Shown one piece after another: positions 17,805 to 27,696 of a stretch of 50,164 nt of DNA. A program made the position numbers and the translations under genes. The notes beneath the pieces were generated by a model. It saw nothing but the letters and a program-made list of their open reading frames with translations. It ran no database searches and was not told the DNA's origin. Where the stretch lies: assembly GCA_021813505.1 (NCBI GenBank), contig JAKAKI010000095.1, positions 1 through 50,164 of the forward strand, read 5' to 3'. Source of the stretch: a bacterium (lineage in GTDB: Bacteria > Zixibacteria > MSB-5A5 > WJJR01). Every line of letters begins with the position of its first letter. Position 1 is the first letter of the stretch.

Positions 17805-18686
17805 ATGGTCAAACGGATCATCATCGACGAGAACGCCGGTCCCTGCGGGGGCGTCAAGCGCGTCATCCATCTGGCGGAAAAGAACCTGGCCGCCGGGGTG
17901 AAGACCGCCTCGCTCGGCGCGGTGATCCATAACAATGTCGAGATCGACCGCCTCAGCGAACTCGGTCTGGACACCGTCGATCAATCCGAATTCGTACGCG
18001 TCGGGCAGGGAGGGGAGAAGCGCAAGCTTCTGATCCGCGCCCATGGCGAGGCCCCCGCGGTGTTCCACCAGGCCGAAGAGCTCGGCATCGATGTCGTCGA
18101 CGGGACCTGTCCAGTCGTGACGCGTTCGCAGAAATATGCGCGCATGTACCACGAGCGTGGTTACCAGATCGTGGTCATCGGCAAACCGAAACACGCCGAG
18201 GTGATCGGGATTCTCGGCCATTGCGACGATCAGGCGAAGGTTGTTCACGATGAAGCCGATGTCGAGCAGCTTGATCCCGAGCGACCGACCTATGTCTTGG
18301 CGCAGACGACGATATCCGATGAGATGTGGAATTCGATGCTGGCGGCGATTCAAAAGCGGGTGCACGACGTCGTCTGGCGCAACACGATCTGCGCGTTTGT
18401 CTCCGATCGCGAAACCGAGTTGCGCGCTTTCGCCGCCTCGTGCGACGTCATGCTCTTTGTCGGCGGCTTCAATTCCTCGAATACCAAAGTCATGTACGAC
18501 GTGTGCCTGCAGGTAAATCCGCGCGCGCACTGGATCGAGACCGCCGCCGAAATCGATTCCAAGTGGTTCGAAGGTGCCGAGACGGTCGGCATCTCCGGTT
18601 CCGCCTCCACACCCCAGTGGCTGCTGGAGCGCATCGGCCAGGAACTCACGGCCCGTTGCGACGCGGACCTGACCCCCTCGATTTAG
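17805..18686 (+). CDS. ispH: 4-hydroxy-3-methylbut-2-enyl diphosphate reductase
   Basis: 293 residues. Reduces HMBPP to IPP and DMAPP with a 4Fe-4S cluster, the final step of the MEP pathway. The three cluster cysteines are visible: C14 in AGPCGGV, C102 in DGTCP and C196 in RNTICAF. Substrate-binding motifs include GAVIHNN, IRAHG, KHAEVIG, QTTIS, VGGFNSSNT and GISGSASTP. Complete length. It follows dxs on the same strand, so two steps of one pathway are clustered here. Confidence 0.95.
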   Translation: MVKRIIIDENAGPCGGVKRVIHLAEKNLAAGVKTASLGAVIHNNVEIDRLSELGLDTVDQSEFVRVGQGGEKRKLLIRAHGEAPAVFHQAEELGIDVVDGTCPVVTRSQKYARMYHERGYQIVVIGKPKHAEVIGILGHCDDQAKVVHDEADVEQLDPERPTYVLAQTTISDEMWNSMLAAIQKRVHDVVWRNTICAFVSDRETELRAFAASCDVMLFVGGFNSSNTKVMYDVCLQVNPRAHWIETAAEIDSKWFEGAETVGISGSASTPQWLLERIGQELTARCDADLTPSI

Positions 18687-18732
18687 CTCCGCCAGATCCA
18701 TCCTCTGTGTCCCGGTGGCCCGCCTGTACCAG

Positions 18733-18795
18733 GTCCACTCGGTCCACTCCGTCCACTCCGTCCACTCCGTCCACTCCGTCCACTTTGTCCACTTA
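18733..18795. repeat. Tandem 9-bp repeat GTCCACTCC, seven units
   Basis: Seven consecutive nine-base units of GTCCACTNN (ending CG, CC, CC, CC, CC, TT, TA). A five-unit relative is at 49765-49809. Lies between ispH and the following secreted-protein gene. Confidence 0.85.
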
Positions 18796-18860
18796 ATGCG
18801 TGGAATAACCCCCCTTCTTGGGTGTATTCTCCGTCAGTCCGAAGTCCTGGCGAGGTGGTC

Positions 18861-21368
18861 ATGCTTTCGGAATTCAAGATTATCAAATTGCCACATTGGG
18901 TAGGACTAGTCATCGGTGTCTCCGCGATGGCCATGCCAGCAATTGCTGGCCATCTCCGAACGCACCCGTCGAGCGCTGGAGTCAGCGACTTTCAGACCCT
19001 CAATCCTGGCGAGATTCACGGAGACGTTAGCTACGCCGGAGCGATGTGGCTTTCGATCGACATGCCTCGTGGGGTTGCCTGTGGCTCGGCAGGGGGAAAC
19101 CTCCGGTTTGGCTGTGTGAGAGGCACGGACACACTCCTGACTGTGCCTTGGGGATTCAGACATCTCATCCGCACAGTTGTGTCTTCCTCAGATCCAGGTG
19201 ACAAGAACTATAGCCCCCAAGCCAAAGCGAACCAGCAGGAGTATGCTGTCTACACCGACATGCCGGAACCACCATTCAACATGGATTCGCTGATGCGTGT
19301 TACGGGAGGACCAACCGGGATTGAAGTTCACCAGACTTCGTATGCGTGGTCCGATGTCGGTCGGAAGAGATCGATCCTCATTGACTACTGGATCAAGAAC
19401 GTGTCCAACCGGATCATCCAGAAGGGCGTTGTCGGAATGTACGTTTCGGGATTCGCATCGTGCCCGGGTCCCAGTCACTTTGGCCCGCCGGATCAGGACA
19501 ATCTGTGCGGACTGATTCGAACGGTTCCCTCACTAATTCCGGGCAACGAAGATACCCTGAATCTGGTCTGGATGGCTGATAATGATGGCGATGTAATAGG
19601 TGCTGCACCGTACCGCTATCCGCTCACAGCGGTTATAGGTGTGCGAGTCCTGAAATCTCCAAAAGTCCAGAGGTTCAATCTCAACTGGTATGCTTCGCTG
19701 AAGAGCATTGGAATGTACGGATCCTGGATTCCCTACATCCAATGGGGGCCAACAGGCGCCTCTCGCCAGGTCGTCCCGACCGACCCGCATGGCTGGTACC
19801 GAGCCATGATCAACGAGCAAATCGATTACGATCAGGTCTACAGCTCCCACGACTTCAGCGACCTCGGTTGGAATCCCCCCGCCGCTGGTCGGGACACGAT
19901 GATCGACATCGCCGACGGCGCTATCACTGATGCGCTCCTCTCCTGGGGGCAGATCGACGACATCGCTCCCGGCGACTCTGTCGAATTCACTGTGGCTTTC
20001 AGTCTCGGCTATCCGTTCCACCGCGATCCGATGAATTTCGCCACTCGTTTCAATCCCGACAACCCACAGCCTTACTTCAACCACTTGGATTTCTCGGACC
20101 TGATCGCCAACACCCGCGCTATCCAGTGGGCCTTCGACACTCCAGGGCTTGACTCCGACCCCAATGATGGAATCGACTACCGTGGCAAGGCTCATCTGTT
20201 CGACTGCGATAAGGCCGCCCCCGATGGTTCACCGACAGGCTGCGATTCGGTGTTCTACGAGGGCGACGGAATCGCTGACTTCGGGCGTCCCGTGCCGCCC
20301 CCGCCACCTCTGTTCACGGTCACGACGAAGCCAGGCACGGCCATTCTCCGTTGGGATGGCTCCCAAACCGAGCTGTCGCGTCACGCGGTGACTGGCCGGT
20401 GGAACTTCGAGGGATATCGAATCTACGCAGGCCGCGACACGGCCGCCGGCCGATTCTCGATGCTGGCCAGTTGGGACAAGCTGAACTACAGCCGCTTCGT
20501 GTACGACACCCTGGCGCCGGACACCTCCCATTGGCGGCAGGAGTCCTATCCTTACGAACTCTCCGAATGGCAGCGGATTCTGGGTGGAGCGGTGGACCCG
20601 CGGGATTATCCCGTTAAGTCTCTTGAACACTCGTACTATGACGTCTATTTCGACACGCTCCGGAATTTCATGGGCGAGGTAGTCGACGTCGTCGCCCGCG
20701 AGCGATTCTCCTGCTGGCTGCCTCAGGCGGCGAACCGGGGCAATGAGTACATCGGTGATGCCGGACCGGAGGCCAATATCATCCAGCAGGTCGGGACTCG
20801 CGACACGACGATCGGGGGGCACGAATTCAGCTACGGCATCTACGAAGCTGTGATAACCAACTTACAGCCCTCGATCCCGCTCTACTGCGCGGTGACGACG
20901 TTCGATCAAGGCGACTATGTGGCCAAGCTCCCTCCTGTTGAATCGGACCCAAGCAGCAACTTCCACTATGGGCAGCCCATCTATTCGGCGAATGTGGTCA
21001 TGGACTCGGGGCTCAAAGTCTCGGTCTATCCGAATCCCTATAAGACATTCTTCAATGATGCCTACGGCCATCGCACGAGTTACTACGCCCAGGGACACGA
21101 GGGCCAGCGCGGGACCGATTTCGACGAGCGCGACCGCCGCATCCATTTCATCAACCTGCCCGACACGGCGGTCATCACGATCTACTCACTGGCCGGTGAC
21201 CTGATCCGCACGATCTATCACCCGGACCCACATCGCACCAGTTACTCCTCCGAAGCCAGCTGGGACCTGGTCACAAGGAGCGCCGAAGCCGTCACCCCCG
21301 GCATCTACATCTACCACATCGCCTCCAGACTCGGTTCACAGGTGGGCAAGATTGTTATCATCAAATGA
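18861..21368 (+). CDS. Large secreted protein with C-terminal sorting domain
   Basis: About 835 residues. The ATG at 18861 is preceded by GAGGTGG and starts a signal peptide (LVIGVSAMAMPAIAG). The body has domains seen in large exported proteins of FCB-type candidate phyla: GEIHGDVSYAGAMWLSIDMP, a fibronectin-like region (PGTAILRWDGS... FEGYRIYAGRD), DSVEFTVAFSLGYPF, and a C-terminal segment starting VYPNPYK, with AVITIYSLAGDLIRT, ASWDLVTRSAEAVTPGIYIY and the terminal GKIVIIK. That last segment is the type IX-like/FlgD-type sorting domain. Probably exported to the surface; function unknown. It is intact, unlike the related pseudogene at 10117-12549. Confidence 0.8.
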   Translation: MLSEFKIIKLPHWVGLVIGVSAMAMPAIAGHLRTHPSSAGVSDFQTLNPGEIHGDVSYAGAMWLSIDMPRGVACGSAGGNLRFGCVRGTDTLLTVPWGFRHLIRTVVSSSDPGDKNYSPQAKANQQEYAVYTDMPEPPFNMDSLMRVTGGPTGIEVHQTSYAWSDVGRKRSILIDYWIKNVSNRIIQKGVVGMYVSGFASCPGPSHFGPPDQDNLCGLIRTVPSLIPGNEDTLNLVWMADNDGDVIGAAPYRYPLTAVIGVRVLKSPKVQRFNLNWYASLKSIGMYGSWIPYIQWGPTGASRQVVPTDPHGWYRAMINEQIDYDQVYSSHDFSDLGWNPPAAGRDTMIDIADGAITDALLSWGQIDDIAPGDSVEFTVAFSLGYPFHRDPMNFATRFNPDNPQPYFNHLDFSDLIANTRAIQWAFDTPGLDSDPNDGIDYRGKAHLFDCDKAAPDGSPTGCDSVFYEGDGIADFGRPVPPPPPLFTVTTKPGTAILRWDGSQTELSRHAVTGRWNFEGYRIYAGRDTAAGRFSMLASWDKLNYSRFVYDTLAPDTSHWRQESYPYELSEWQRILGGAVDPRDYPVKSLEHSYYDVYFDTLRNFMGEVVDVVARERFSCWLPQAANRGNEYIGDAGPEANIIQQVGTRDTTIGGHEFSYGIYEAVITNLQPSIPLYCAVTTFDQGDYVAKLPPVESDPSSNFHYGQPIYSANVVMDSGLKVSVYPNPYKTFFNDAYGHRTSYYAQGHEGQRGTDFDERDRRIHFINLPDTAVITIYSLAGDLIRTIYHPDPHRTSYSSEASWDLVTRSAEAVTPGIYIYHIASRLGSQVGKIVIIK

Positions 21369-21446
21369 ATCCATGGTCGGTGGCACGGGCTTCCAGCCCG
21401 TGCGGCGAATCAGGAGACTTCATAATACGTCGGGAAGACATTGCCT

Positions 21447-21534
21447 GGGAGGGCGAGGCTCCTGCCGAGCCTTGTTTCCGCCGCGCACCAAATGGCCGCG
21501 CGGGCAGAAGGCTCGGCAGGAGCCTCGCCCTCCC
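21447..21534. repeat. GGGAGGGCGAGG inverted-repeat element, copy 3
   Basis: Two perfect 25-bp arms (21447-21471 and 21510-21534), starting GGGAGGGCGAGGCTCC and ending in its reverse complement, around a 38-bp core rich in CCGCGC. This is the cleanest copy of the family. A smaller hairpin, CACGGGCTTCCAGCCCGTG, lies just before it near 21376. Confidence 0.8.
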
Positions 21535-21581
21535 TCGGAGCGCCCTGCCCAAATCCATTCTAGCCACTCCGTCTACTCCCC

Positions 21582-21620
21582 ACAAAAAACACAACGGCCC
21601 CAGCAACTCGCCGGGGCCGT
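21582..21620 (-). terminator. Intrinsic terminator of the PpiD-like gene
   Basis: Read on the minus strand, ACGGCCCC (21613-21620) pairs with GGGGCCGT (21594-21601) and is followed by TGTGTTTTTTGTG. The hairpin plus T tract lies 26 bases after the stop codon of the gene ending at 21646. Confidence 0.75.
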
Positions 21621-21645
21621 CAAGAGCCTGTTCGAGAACTGTTCC

Positions 21646-23445
21646 TCAGTAGATTTCCCCGGACTGGTACCGGTAATCCTTGATGTCCGATTTTTTCAAG
21701 AGGTCGTTGTACCAGTTGTTGTAGATCATCTGGCGCTTCCCATCGAGCGCAGCGGTCATGATGGAATCGCGCTTCTGGGTGTAAAATTGCATGTTGGCCT
21801 CCTGGCGGTCCACCTGCTGGATGATCACTGCTCCGAATGTGATCTTCGCGACCTGCGACAAGGGCTGCGCCGAACTGAGCGAGAAGGCCACGCCCCGGAA
21901 TTCCGGATCTTCGCCGAACCGCCCTGCCTTGTCAAACCGGCCGAAATAGTCGGTGCTGTCATAGGTGGCTTTCGCGGCAGCAGCGGCCTGGGCCATCGGC
22001 ACACCCGAGGCAATCTGCTCGCGCACCGGGCGCAGCCGCTCTGCCGCCATGCTGCGGGAAAGCTGCGCGGTCAGCTTGGAAACGATGTTCGTTGAAACAT
22101 CGCTGAAGGCCGCCTGTCCTGCCGGCTGATGATCGGACAGGACGGCGATCACGTACTTCTCCTGCGTGTCAAAGGGATCGGAAATCGTGCCCTTGCTCAC
22201 GCCGAATGCAAACTCCGTGATTCCCGGTTCGTCACCAATACCGAGAATCGCCTTGCCGCGTTCGAACCAGCCGCTGCGAATGATCTCGATTTTTTCCCGC
22301 GCCGCCACGGCGTCGAATCCATCCTTGCGGGCGTCGGACACAAACTGTTCCGCCCGGATACGGAGGTCGGACAAGGTTGTGGACGAGGGTTGAACCCGCA
22401 GCAATATGTGCGCGGCATGAACCTCGACGGTATCGCCTTTGGTGCGCTTCCCCTCGGACTTGATGATGTGATATCCGAATTGCGACTGAACCGGCGGGGA
22501 AACCTGGCCCGAGTCAAGGGCGAACGCCGCCGTCTCGAACGGAGCGACCATCGCACCCTTGCCGAACCAGCCGAGGTCTCCGCCGTTCTGGGCGCTGCCA
22601 TCCTCAGAGTATTGCCGTGCCAGTTGCGCGAAATCCTCGCCGCCCCTGGCCCGCTCCGCGAGCGCTTGCGCGTCACGCATCACTTCAGCGGAATCCTCCG
22701 CCGACGCAAGCTTCGGGATGGTCACGTAGGCCAACTGGGCGCGTTCGTCATGAGTGAATTCGCTCGCATGCTGCTGGTAATACTCCCGCGCCTTGGTGGA
22801 GTCGACCGTGCCGATGGAATCGCGGTACAGGCCGGAGGCCAGGAAGACATACCGGACCTTGGTTTTCTCCGACGCCGCGGTGTAGAGATCCTTCATTTCC
22901 GGATCATCCACACGCACCGTCGCCGACACATACTCATACAGCTTCTGCTGCAACACGCGCGGCTTGGTCAGTGCTTCAATCTGGACCCAGAGCTGCGGAT
23001 CGGGATTGCGGTACGCCTGCATGTACTTGTTGTAATCGAACTGGCCGTTGGTCATGAAGACTTCCGCCTGCTGCACCTCGCGCGGGGGATACCGGCGCAG
23101 ATGTTCGGCCAACTCGCTGTTGGTGACCTCCAGGCCGATCTTGTCCACGTATTCACGCAGAATGCGGCTCGCCACCATCTGGTTGAACACGTCATCGCGG
23201 ATCTTCCGGATATCCTCATCCTTCAGGTCCGGCTTCTTCTGCTGCTGTTGCTCAATTGCATTCTGGCAGAGCAGGGAGTACTCATCGATCTTGAGCTCCT
23301 GGCCGTTGACCTTGCCGATCACACCCCGTGAGCCCGGACGCGCCGTGAAATCCATTCCCCAGGCAAAAATGATCGTGCCGACGAACGCCGCCACAATGAT
23401 CCAGAGGACAGGCTTGGTGCCGGCCCGCATGTATTTCATGACCAT
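21646..23445 (-). CDS. PpiD-like periplasmic chaperone/peptidyl-prolyl isomerase
   Basis: About 599 residues. A single N-terminal membrane anchor ([19 protein letters not shown]) is followed by a SurA-N-like helical chaperone domain ([32 protein letters not shown]). A parvulin rotamase domain is recognisable at [39 protein letters not shown] and QFGYHIIK. A second, more degenerate parvulin-like repeat follows. This is the PpiD architecture: an inner-membrane-anchored folding factor for outer-membrane and secreted proteins. The start at 23445 has GGGAG ten bases upstream. A terminator follows the stop. Divergent from the M23 peptidase gene. Confidence 0.88.
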   Translation of the reverse strand: MVMKYMRAGTKPVLWIIVAAFVGTIIFAWGMDFTARPGSRGVIGKVNGQELKIDEYSLLCQNAIEQQQQKKPDLKDEDIRKIRDDVFNQMVASRILREYVDKIGLEVTNSELAEHLRRYPPREVQQAEVFMTNGQFDYNKYMQAYRNPDPQLWVQIEALTKPRVLQQKLYEYVSATVRVDDPEMKDLYTAASEKTKVRYVFLASGLYRDSIGTVDSTKAREYYQQHASEFTHDERAQLAYVTIPKLASAEDSAEVMRDAQALAERARGGEDFAQLARQYSEDGSAQNGGDLGWFGKGAMVAPFETAAFALDSGQVSPPVQSQFGYHIIKSEGKRTKGDTVEVHAAHILLRVQPSSTTLSDLRIRAEQFVSDARKDGFDAVAAREKIEIIRSGWFERGKAILGIGDEPGITEFAFGVSKGTISDPFDTQEKYVIAVLSDHQPAGQAAFSDVSTNIVSKLTAQLSRSMAAERLRPVREQIASGVPMAQAAAAAKATYDSTDYFGRFDKAGRFGEDPEFRGVAFSLSSAQPLSQVAKITFGAVIIQQVDRQEANMQFYTQKRDSIMTAALDGKRQMIYNNWYNDLLKKSDIKDYRYQSGEIY

Positions 23446-23648
23446 GGCTTCATGACTCCCTTTGGTTTCCTGCCATTCCCCGTCCACCGGGGCTCTGCTA
23501 CAACATCCATCGGCAGACGCGGGTGCATCCCCTCCGCCTACCGGCAAAACATCGCAAAATAATGAACTTTCCCCGATTCACCAATCGAATTCCGCGTCCC
23601 CCAAATGGGGTTGACAAGGGCCGCCTCCTTGCCGTTTATGGTCGGCCT

Positions 23649-25652
23649 ATGGGAGGCAGGGTCCGAACCGCAGCCATCCTGGCCGCATTGACAGTCCCTC
23701 TGATAGCCATTGCCGATGGCGGTGTGCCAGGCCGCTATATGTGGCCTTTGGAGGGCAAGACAAACATCAGTGCCGGCTTCGGAGACTACCGCACTCGCCA
23801 TTTTCACGGTGGCATCGACATTTCGACCGGTGGGCAGGAGGGATTTCCAGTCCGGGCAGCCGATTCCGGCTGGGTCATGCGCGTCGCGACCTCCTACTGG
23901 GGATTCGGCAAGGTCGTCTATGTCCGCCTCGCCGGCGGACGGGTGGCCGTCTACGGCCATCTTTCAGAACTGGCGCCTAAGATCCAGAAATACGTCGAGG
24001 GCAATCAGTACGCCGCCGAGCGTTACTTGCAGAATCTGCTTCCGGCGCCGGGACAGATTCCGATTGCCAAAGGCGAGATCGTTGGCAAGACCGGCCAGAC
24101 CGGTGCCGGACCGCCGCATTTGCATTTCGAGTTGCGCACCGATGCCGACCGGCCGCTAAATCCGCTGGTGGCGGCATTCCAGAAGCCCGACAAAACCGCG
24201 CCGTCGATCCATTCCATCACGATCATCCCGCGCCAGCCGGATCTGTTCGCCGTGCCGCTGTCGCTGGTTGAGGGCAAGCCGGCTCCCGCCACTTACGACT
24301 TCTCCGGGCTGCCCGGTGGACGGGTGCTGGGGACGACGCCGGTTGCCTCCGGCGTCTTCGGGATCGCGGTCCGTACGGATGATATCATCGACAGTCCCGA
24401 ATGGGTCGTCTCCGCTTATCATTGCCGCCTGTGGGCAAATGACGCGCTGGTCTGCGAGGTCCACCACGATTCGCTGGACTATCGTGACACGCGGCTGATC
24501 GAGTTGGAACGCATTTACGACGGCAGGCCGGGTTTCGCCGAACGGGCAGTCAATCTCTTTCGCCGCCCGGGCAATCGCCTCTGGAACTACACGAATACCA
24601 ACAACGATGGCTGGCTGGAGGCCGGGAAGAACCTTCACTCCGGGCCCAATCAAATGCGTTTGGAAGTCGAGGATGCGGCCGGCAACAGCGCTTTCGCCGA
24701 TTTCCAGATCGAGGTCGGCCCCGCCCCGCCGCCGGCGGCGGGGAACACCGGCGCCGAGAAAAACCCTGCCGCGATCGTCTGGTCGGACAATGGGATATTT
24801 CTTCCAATCGCTGGAACGCGCGGCGCGGAACCCGCCGGCTTCCTCGACTACGGCCTGACCAAGCCCCTGCAACCATACCGGACAGCGAGTGGCGTCTTTT
24901 CCGTGTGGCTGCCCGCCGAGCAATTCGCCGGACTCGATTCGATCTGGACCAGGACCGGCGGCCAATCCAGCGCACAGCGTCTGCGAGTCAAGGCCGTCTC
25001 GAGCTTCGACAGCACCGTTATCAAATCTGCCGATGGCCGCGCCGCCGTTCAGTTCGGTCCCGGTGACTTATATCAGGCCTCGTTCTTTCACTTGACGCGC
25101 GACAAAGCGGGTCCCAAAGCTCGGAAAGCTGTTTCCGAACTGTACACGCTGCAACCGACCACCGTACCGTTTGTCCGGGCGTTGCGGATGGGAATCGAGT
25201 TTGAAGGCGGCACCGCCGAAGCGCGGCGTGTCGCGCTCTATCGCTACCGGTCCGAAAGCAATAACTGGGATTTCATCGGCTCGGACTACTCGCCGGATGA
25301 GCAGGTGATCTCCGGGAAGATCGAGTGCCCCGGATCATTCGCCCTCCTGGCCGATTCCGTTCGCCCTTCGATTCGCGATTTCACACCGGCCAAGGCCGAT
25401 CGCATTCGCGACCGCCAGCCCATGATCCGTTTTGTCCTCAGTGACGATCTCGCCGGCATCGGTTCCGATACCGACGTCGTCATGACCATCGATGATCATT
25501 GGACAGTCGTTGAGTACAATCCGGAAACACAGCAGGCCAAAGCCCAGCCCCGCACTCCCCTCGCTCCCGGCGACCATCGCCTCGTCCTGACCGTCAAGGA
25601 TCGCGTCGGCAACGAAACAAAACTCCAGCGGACGTTGACGATTCTTAAGTAG
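23649..25652 (+). CDS. M23 metallopeptidase (LytM-type) with beta-rich C-terminus
   Basis: About 667 residues with a signal peptide (TAAILAALTVPLIAIADG). The M23 domain follows at once: GFGDYRTRHFHGGIDIS carries the first zinc ligands (HxxxD), VYGHLSELA follows, and GPPHLHFELR carries the HxH ligand. These residues predict an active zinc endopeptidase acting on peptidoglycan crosslinks in the periplasm. The remaining 450 residues are beta-sandwich-like domains with Gly/Asp turns (VEDAAGNSAFADFQIEV; VKDRVGNETKLQRTLTIL), perhaps for localisation. The start is chosen by position of the signal peptide; no good ribosome binding site is visible, and in-frame starts exist upstream at 23562. Confidence 0.88.
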   Translation: MGGRVRTAAILAALTVPLIAIADGGVPGRYMWPLEGKTNISAGFGDYRTRHFHGGIDISTGGQEGFPVRAADSGWVMRVATSYWGFGKVVYVRLAGGRVAVYGHLSELAPKIQKYVEGNQYAAERYLQNLLPAPGQIPIAKGEIVGKTGQTGAGPPHLHFELRTDADRPLNPLVAAFQKPDKTAPSIHSITIIPRQPDLFAVPLSLVEGKPAPATYDFSGLPGGRVLGTTPVASGVFGIAVRTDDIIDSPEWVVSAYHCRLWANDALVCEVHHDSLDYRDTRLIELERIYDGRPGFAERAVNLFRRPGNRLWNYTNTNNDGWLEAGKNLHSGPNQMRLEVEDAAGNSAFADFQIEVGPAPPPAAGNTGAEKNPAAIVWSDNGIFLPIAGTRGAEPAGFLDYGLTKPLQPYRTASGVFSVWLPAEQFAGLDSIWTRTGGQSSAQRLRVKAVSSFDSTVIKSADGRAAVQFGPGDLYQASFFHLTRDKAGPKARKAVSELYTLQPTTVPFVRALRMGIEFEGGTAEARRVALYRYRSESNNWDFIGSDYSPDEQVISGKIECPGSFALLADSVRPSIRDFTPAKADRIRDRQPMIRFVLSDDLAGIGSDTDVVMTIDDHWTVVEYNPETQQAKAQPRTPLAPGDHRLVLTVKDRVGNETKLQRTLTILK

Positions 25653-25670
25653 GGCGTATTGCACACGCCC
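25652..25670. repeat. GGGCGT/ACGCCC hairpin after the M23 gene
   Basis: GGGCGT ATTGCAC ACGCCC starts on the last base of the M23 stop codon. It may serve as a terminator, though no T tract follows. The rest of the gap to 25867 shows nothing I can name. Confidence 0.4.
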
Positions 25671-25867
25671 CCGGGTAGGGGTATCGTCCTGATGCCTGCT
25701 CCCCCGGACTGCTCCAGGCGATTTTGAAGCCGATCAATCGCCGCCTTGCGGGGCAAGCTGCACCGCGATAGTTGATTTCCCGCACAAGCGATCATACCTT
25801 CATCCAGACCCGGACTAGTTTGTCCATGCTGCCGGGCCGTTCTGATCGACATAGATGAGGATTCGCC

Positions 25868-26800
25868 ATGGCTCGTAAGACGCAAAGCGCGAAGTTGCCT
25901 TCCCGTTCCAAGTCAGTCGCCAAGAAGAAACGCATCAGCACGCCTGCTCCCGTCAAGAGGAAGCGCTCCGCGACTCCGCCCGACGCCAAGAGCTACAAGC
26001 ATCCGGAGGCCGACAGCCCCATGCGGCCGGATGTGGGGACACAGGCGCAGTTCAAGAAAAAGAAGGCGCCGGTGACTTTTCGGCATACGCCCTCGCTGGG
26101 TCTCGCGCCCCGGTCGGACAGCTCGCTGCCGCCGAATCTTGAATGGGACGGGCAGAATGCCGCGCGCGAAGAGGGTGAGGCGTTGATCGCTCAGATCCTC
26201 AAGGCCAAGACACTGGAGGAGGCCAAGGCGGCCGGATTGAAGCTTAAGGCGATGAGCGCGCCTTTTCTCAACTGGGTGGGAAAGGCCGAGCGGCTCTCGT
26301 TCGATGTTCCCACACTCCCGTTGTTTGTCCACGAGCGTCTCTCGACCAAGGCGATCATCGACACCCTGAAGTCGCATCGCAAGGATAAGGGTGTTGAGCA
26401 GTCTTCGATGTTCGAGATGTTCGGCGATCCGCAGCATTCAATCTCGGACCAGATTCTTCGCGCCTACGAGCACCGCGATCAGTGGATCAACCGGATGATT
26501 CTCGGCGATTCGCTGGTGGTGATGAATTCTCTTCTCCAGTACGAGGGTCTGGGCGGTCAGGTGCAGATGATCTACATGGACCCGCCGTATGGGGTGAAGT
26601 TCGGGTCCAATTTCCAGCCTTTTGTGCGCAAGCGCGATGTAATGCACGGCGACGATGGTGACATGACGCGGGAACCCGAGGTTGTGAAGGCATGCCGGGA
26701 CACGTGGGAATTCGGCCTGCATTCCTACATTGCCTACTTGCGAGATCGCCTACTTCACTGCCGTGACCTTCTCTCTCCGCCGAAGCCAATGTGGATGTGA
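25868..26800 (+). pseudogene. mod: Type III methyltransferase Mod, N-terminal fragment
   Basis: 310 residues. A basic, low-complexity leader (1-75) precedes the start of an adenine-specific methyltransferase of the type III Mod (beta) class: QWINRMILGDSLVVMNSLL and the catalytic motif MDPPYGVKFGSNFQ (DPPY at 238-241), then RDTWEFGLHSYIAYLRDRLL. In intact relatives the sequence continues with the middle of the catalytic domain, the target-recognition region and the AdoMet-binding motif. Here it breaks off after CRDLL into the unrelated tail SPPKPMWM and stops. The C-terminal part of the same protein starts 10 bases before this stop in another frame. The enzyme should be inactive. Confidence 0.8.
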
Positions 26801-27540
26801 CCGCAGTCGGCGCGGCCAAGACACTTTCGGATGTCGTCGAGGAAGCGACCGAGAAGCGCGGCGGTCGTCTGCCGTTGTCCCAGAGGACCGTGGCCATCGT
26901 GTTTGGCCCGGAGAATGGCGCGGTCAGCGAGAAACTGGTCTTTGAGGCCGCCAAAGAGGCGCACGCCAAGAGCTACGCGCATCTCTATGTCATTGGCTTC
27001 GCGATCCAGCCGCACGCGCGCAACCTGATCGAAGAAAGCAATGCGGCCGTGGGAATCTCTGCAACCTATGTGCAGGCGACACCCGATCTGATGATGGGTG
27101 ATCTTCTTAAGAACATGCGGTCGAGCCAAATCTTCAGTGTTTGCGGACTTCCCGAGGTCGCGTTGCGGAAGCTGGCGCCGAAGAAGGGGACCGACCAGCC
27201 AAAGTACCAGGTCGAGCTGCTGGGCCTGGACACGTTTGACCCGGGCACGATGAAGTCGGAGCACAAGCAGGGAAACGATGTGCCCGCGTGGTTCCTCGAT
27301 TGCGACTACAATGGTCTGTGCTTCCATGTCTCGCAGGCGTTTTTCCCGCGCACGGGCGCATGGGAGAGTCTGAAGAAGGCGCTGAAGGCAACGCACGACG
27401 AGTCGGTCTGGGATCATCTCGCGGGGAGTGTCAGCACTCCGTTTGAGGCCGGCGAGCACGGCGAGATCGCGGTCAAGGTGATCGACGACAGGGGGAACGA
27501 GCTTCTGGTGGTGAAGAAGTTGAGCGAGGCGGAGCTTTAA
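26791..27540 (+). pseudogene. mod: Type III methyltransferase Mod, C-terminal fragment
   Basis: About 250 residues with no start signal of its own; the frame is open back to about 26770. It resembles the C-terminal domain of Mod proteins paired with the BPTD_3080-type Res subunit: VDVTAVGAAKTLSDVVEEA, VAIVFGPENGAVS, YVIGFAIQPHARNLIEE, MMGDLLKNMRSSQIFSVCGLP, AWFLDCDYNGLCFHVSQAFFP, and the closing AVKVIDDRGNELLVVKKL. The AdoMet-binding motif and recognition domain are missing. It is joined out of frame to the N-terminal fragment, so an internal deletion of several hundred codons is the simplest explanation. The stop codon TAA is also the first half-arm of palindrome P1. Confidence 0.75.
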
Positions 27541-27670
27541 GGTCACAAATTGTGACCTTAGACTTGAAACCACAAATTGTGATTTCAAATTCGGCCTCGC
27601 GGTCTGTGATTTCATTTGAGATCACGAATTGTGATCTCAAACTTGAGGTGCCAATTTGGCACCTCAAGTT
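27537..27670. repeat. Array of 27-bp palindromic units before the ORF6N gene
   Basis: At least four 23- to 31-bp palindromes, each with a single central base. P1 27538-27560: TAAGGTCACAA arms, perfect. P2 27564-27588: TTGAAACCACAA, one mismatch. P3 27616-27640: TTGAGATCACGA, one mismatch. P4 27640-27670: 15-base arms around AACTTGAGGTGCCAA, perfect. Starts of P1-P2 and P3-P4 are 27 bases apart, and 52 bases separate P2 from P3, where a degenerate half unit (TGTGATTTCA, near 27604) remains. Each unit read in plus-strand triplets gives a variant of LRSQx[40 protein letters not shown]. The ORF6N gene has the same unit, in coding phase, at 27901-27927. Confidence 0.85.
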
Positions 27671-27696
27671 AGTGCCGTGTTAGAAGTGGGATCTGC

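Noticed and set aside
18733-18795. CRISPR or coding repeat
   Set aside because: Nine-base units without spacers, and no open frame with a start signal covers them.
26830-27615. Minus-strand frame opposite the Mod C-terminal fragment
   Set aside because: Antisense shadow; the plus strand shows clear Mod family sequence.
27541-27670. CRISPR array
   Set aside because: Units are contiguous palindromes with no unique spacers and no cas genes nearby.
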